From WQTU01 sp031548835 (lineage in GTDB: Bacteria; Spirochaetota; Spirochaetia; CADAEX01): a stretch of 64,000 nt of DNA. The stretch lies in assembly GCA_031548835.1 (NCBI GenBank), contig JAVBQS010000019.1, positions 12,964 to 76,963 on the forward strand, given 5' to 3'. The notes beneath the pieces were generated by a model that saw only the letters and a program-made list of their open reading frames with translations, was not told the DNA's origin and did not search any database. Made by a program: the position numbers and the translations under genes. Of this stretch, positions 61,900 to 64,000 are shown piece by piece (the stretch's first letter is position 1; every line of letters starts with the position of its first letter).

Positions 61900-63096
61900 A
61901 TGAAAAAAATTTTGTTTATTTTTTTGTTTTTGCTGCCCGCAATATGCGGTTTTGCAGAAAAATTTGAATATAAATATAATGCTGGCGCAAAATATAGAAT
62001 ATTGTCTGAAGTAGATGAAAATGTTTATGTCAATAATATCTATTCACACAATGCAAAAATGCTTAATAAAATATCTGTGGAAGTGCTTGAAGCAGAAAAT
62101 GAAAGCGGCCTTATGCATGGAATTCTTGAAATGTCTGAAAAAATTACAGGAAAATATTCAACATATGAGGTTACTGAAAAATATGAATCAATATACCGCC
62201 AGGACAGGCTTGGATATTGTACTGTAGATAAAAAATATTTTATTCCAATGGCAAGGGATATTCCTGTTTTTCCTGATTATGACCTTAAACCAGGAGATAA
62301 ATGGAGCGGCAATGGCCGGGAAGTTCATGATTTTAGAAAAGGATTTAATATTGCAGAACCATATGCTTTTCCAGTAAGTGTAAGCTACCAATATCTTGGC
62401 AAAGATGAAACAGGATTATATGACCTTATAAGTATAAAATACAGCGTCTCCCATGAAACAAAACTACCTGTCATAAATAGGGCAAACTATCTGCATCTTT
62501 CAAAAATAACAGGATCCACAAACCAGATAATGAAGTGGGATAATAATAAAGGGAGGGCGCACAGCTATAGCGAAGAGTTTAATTTTGTATTTGAACTTTT
62601 ATCAGGTGATAATATGAGGTTTACCGGAACAGCAAAAGCAGAAGTTATTGAAGCAGAAGAACTTGATAGAGATAAAATTGCAGATGAAGTTGAAAAATCA
62701 ATTAGAGATTCAGGTATTAAAGATGTCCGTGTTGAAAAAGTTAATGAAGGCGTTAAAATTATTCTTGAAGATATACAATTTCTGGCTGATTCCACAAAAC
62801 TTGCAGAAAAAGAAGATGAAAAATTGAAAAAAATAATTGAAATATTAAAGAAAAACCCAAAACAGGATCTTCTTATAATAGGCCATACAGCTCTTGCAGG
62901 AACAGCAGATGCAAGAAAAGTTCTTTCAATACAAAGAGCAAAAACTATTGCAGAATATATTCTTGCTGCAGGAGCCAGAACAGAAAAACAGATACGGATA
63001 CAGGGAAAAGGAGCTGCCGAACCTGTGGCTTCCAATTCAACAGAAGCAGGAAGAAAGAAAAACAGAAGGGTTGAAATTATTATTCTTGAAAACTGA
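61900..63096 (+). CDS. OmpA-family peptidoglycan-binding protein
   Basis: A 398-residue protein with a signal peptide (MKKILFIFLFLLPAICGFAEK), a beta-rich domain of about 220 residues, and a C-terminal OmpA/MotB domain (about 285-398, IQFLADSTKLAEKEDEKLKKII...LLIIGHTALAG...RKVLSIQRAKTIAEYIL...AGRKKNRRVEI). The C-terminal domain anchors to peptidoglycan; the N-terminal part may be periplasmic rather than a full barrel. It stands alone. Confidence 0.9.
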   Translation: MKKILFIFLFLLPAICGFAEKFEYKYNAGAKYRILSEVDENVYVNNIYSHNAKMLNKISVEVLEAENESGLMHGILEMSEKITGKYSTYEVTEKYESIYRQDRLGYCTVDKKYFIPMARDIPVFPDYDLKPGDKWSGNGREVHDFRKGFNIAEPYAFPVSVSYQYLGKDETGLYDLISIKYSVSHETKLPVINRANYLHLSKITGSTNQIMKWDNNKGRAHSYSEEFNFVFELLSGDNMRFTGTAKAEVIEAEELDRDKIADEVEKSIRDSGIKDVRVEKVNEGVKIILEDIQFLADSTKLAEKEDEKLKKIIEILKKNPKQDLLIIGHTALAGTADARKVLSIQRAKTIAEYILAAGARTEKQIRIQGKGAAEPVASNSTEAGRKKNRRVEIIILEN

Positions 63097-63429
63097 TTTA
63101 TTTATAAAAATAGTTCCTGATTTGCCTTCGTCATAACAGTTTCCACTCAGTCATTCCTGCGAAGGCAGGAATCTGCTTGAAGAACGGAGCCTATTATCTT
63201 GAAAACAGAGCCAAATCATAAATATTTTAAATAGTTTTATCTTATTTTTTATGATCAATAGATAATTTTTATAATATTTCTTCCCATGTGCTAAAAAGTG
63301 TTATCTGTTTTTTATTACACATGGTATAATTTTTTATCCAGGCATGCTGAGCTATGCTTGGGGTAATATTCCTTTTCAATTTCAATAAATTAAATTCTAA
63401 AAACAGCAATATTTAAAAGAGTGTGTGTC
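63097..63429. other. 333-bp intergenic region with two hairpins
   Basis: No gene. It holds an 8-bp perfect hairpin, ATTCCTGC-GAAG-GCAGGAAT (63153-63172), inside a GTCATTCCTGCGAAGGCAGG string typical of bacterial REP-like repeats. A second palindrome, TATCCAGGCATG...ATGCTTGGGGTAA (63336-63366), matches other intergenic hairpins of the window. The rest is A+T-rich. Confidence 0.6.
63153..63172. repeat. REP-like palindrome
   Basis: ATTCCTGC and GCAGGAAT pair perfectly around GAAG. The GC content is above its surroundings. Only one copy of this exact string lies in the window. Confidence 0.6.
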
Positions 63430-64000
63430 ATGATTAAAAAAAGTGTGTTATTAAAAATCTTATTTTTATTCTCTTTTGTTTTATTTTTTATTCTAACCTG
63501 CCGCCCATATCCTGATGATAATTTAAGTGGAAATGGTGGAAGCAATAATCCTCCAGAAGCTCCAACAGGAGTAACAGTAACAGCAGCAGAGAGCCAGCTA
63601 ACAGTAAGCTGGAGTGCAGTGACAGGAGCAGCAAGCTATAATATTTATTACAGCGCAAGTTCAACTATTCCAGGTTCTCCAAATATTACAGGAATAACAG
63701 TTCCCACCACTACAATAACAGGACTTACAAATGGAACACTTTATTATATATGGGTAACAGCAAGCAACAGCATTGGAGAAAGCAGCCCAAGCAGTGTAAA
63801 AACAGGAACGCCGGTAGAAGCATTAACAGCGCCGGAAGCTCCCATAGGTGTTGTTCCAATACCAGGAGGGAGAGGAGAACTAAATGTATCATGGCTTGCT
63901 GTAACAGGAGCTACAAGCTATAGCATTTATTACAACACAAGTTCAACTATTCCAGGTTCTCCAAATATTACAGGAATAACAGTGCCCACCACTACCATAA
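63430..64000 (+). CDS. Fibronectin type III lipoprotein (partial, runs off the window)
   Basis: The frame opens with a signal peptide ending FFILTC (lipobox Cys), then PYPDDNLSGNGG and tandem FN3 domains with SQLTVSWSAVTGAASYNIYY. A segment of about 60 bases at 63658 recurs almost unchanged at 63940, giving a 282-bp (94-residue) repeat period. No stop is met before base 64000. It is a sister of the FN3 lipoprotein at 37567, with near-identical DNA in the opening domain. Confidence 0.85.
   Translation, partial: MIKKSVLLKILFLFSFVLFFILTCRPYPDDNLSGNGGSNNPPEAPTGVTVTAAESQLTVSWSAVTGAASYNIYYSASSTIPGSPNITGITVPTTTITGLTNGTLYYIWVTASNSIGESSPSSVKTGTPVEALTAPEAPIGVVPIPGGRGELNVSWLAVTGATSYSIYYNTSSTIPGSPNITGITVPTTTI

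Noticed and set aside
1..64000. Prophage, plasmid or genomic island
   Set aside because: No integrase, phage structural or replication genes were seen; the only tRNA (41289) has no flanking direct repeat or integrase.

Overview
The window looks like chromosomal DNA of a low-GC, motile, probably anaerobic or fermentative spirochaete (Treponema/Spirochaeta-like). The clues are a V-type (not F-type) ATPase with I and K subunits, a FlgM anti-sigma-28 factor and a chemoreceptor, a complete Bat (MoxR/DUF58/VWA/VWA/TPR/BatD) cluster, many lipoproteins with a relaxed lipobox, HD-GYP and HDOD signalling proteins, a DUF2259-like secreted protein and a FecR/PEGA lipoprotein. Coding is dense. No phage, CRISPR array or complete IS element is visible; the only element with mobile features is one short MITE-like sequence.

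Layout. 1-5.4 kb: end of a V-ATPase operon whose K subunit carries Na+-binding residues, a PTS-EIIA/CBS protein coupled to an ion permease, and a dolichol-kinase-like gene behind a textbook sigma-54 promoter. 5.4-13.8 kb: envelope proteins, a dicarboxylate symporter, NAD synthetase and a chemoreceptor. 13.9-19.2 kb: a normal citrate synthase (minus strand), then a long regulatory region and a module of two overlapping, divergent citrate-synthase/citryl-CoA-lyase-like genes plus an acylating aldehyde dehydrogenase. The module uses visibly different codons and is probably highly expressed. 19.4-28.5 kb: a HAD hydrolase, a LysR regulator, a NUDIX protein, a MITE-like element, a sensor kinase with an NtrC-type regulator split by an in-frame TGA, a helical protein, and a Na/phosphate symporter behind five 11-bp tandem repeats that resemble a Pho box.

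28.6-49.2 kb: RsmI, FlgM, a degenerate Fe-ADH-like protein, a SpoU methyltransferase, a GHKL-HDOD fusion, a Lon-like protease, Nif3, LspA, a six-domain FN3 lipoprotein, a spirochaete-type protein of unknown role next to tRNA-Ala(GGC), an inositol-phosphatase-like enzyme, GAF/HD-GYP, FabH, a receiver-like/GHKL/cNMP fusion and a FecR/PEGA lipoprotein. 49.4-64 kb: ArgJ, then the Bat operon from MoxR to BatD and an Smr protein, IF-1, a DksA/TraR protein, two unknown genes, a helicase remnant fused to a DbpA RNA-binding domain, an OmpA-family protein and the start of a second FN3 lipoprotein cut by the window edge.

The best candidate for an undescribed system is the 15.2-19.2 kb module. It holds paired citrate-synthase-fold proteins that have both lost the canonical catalytic aspartate and an acyl-CoA-linked aldehyde dehydrogenase, behind a two-turn direct-repeat operator. 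Second are the regulatory features at 21.9-26.1 kb. All function calls come from reading motifs by eye; no database search was run.
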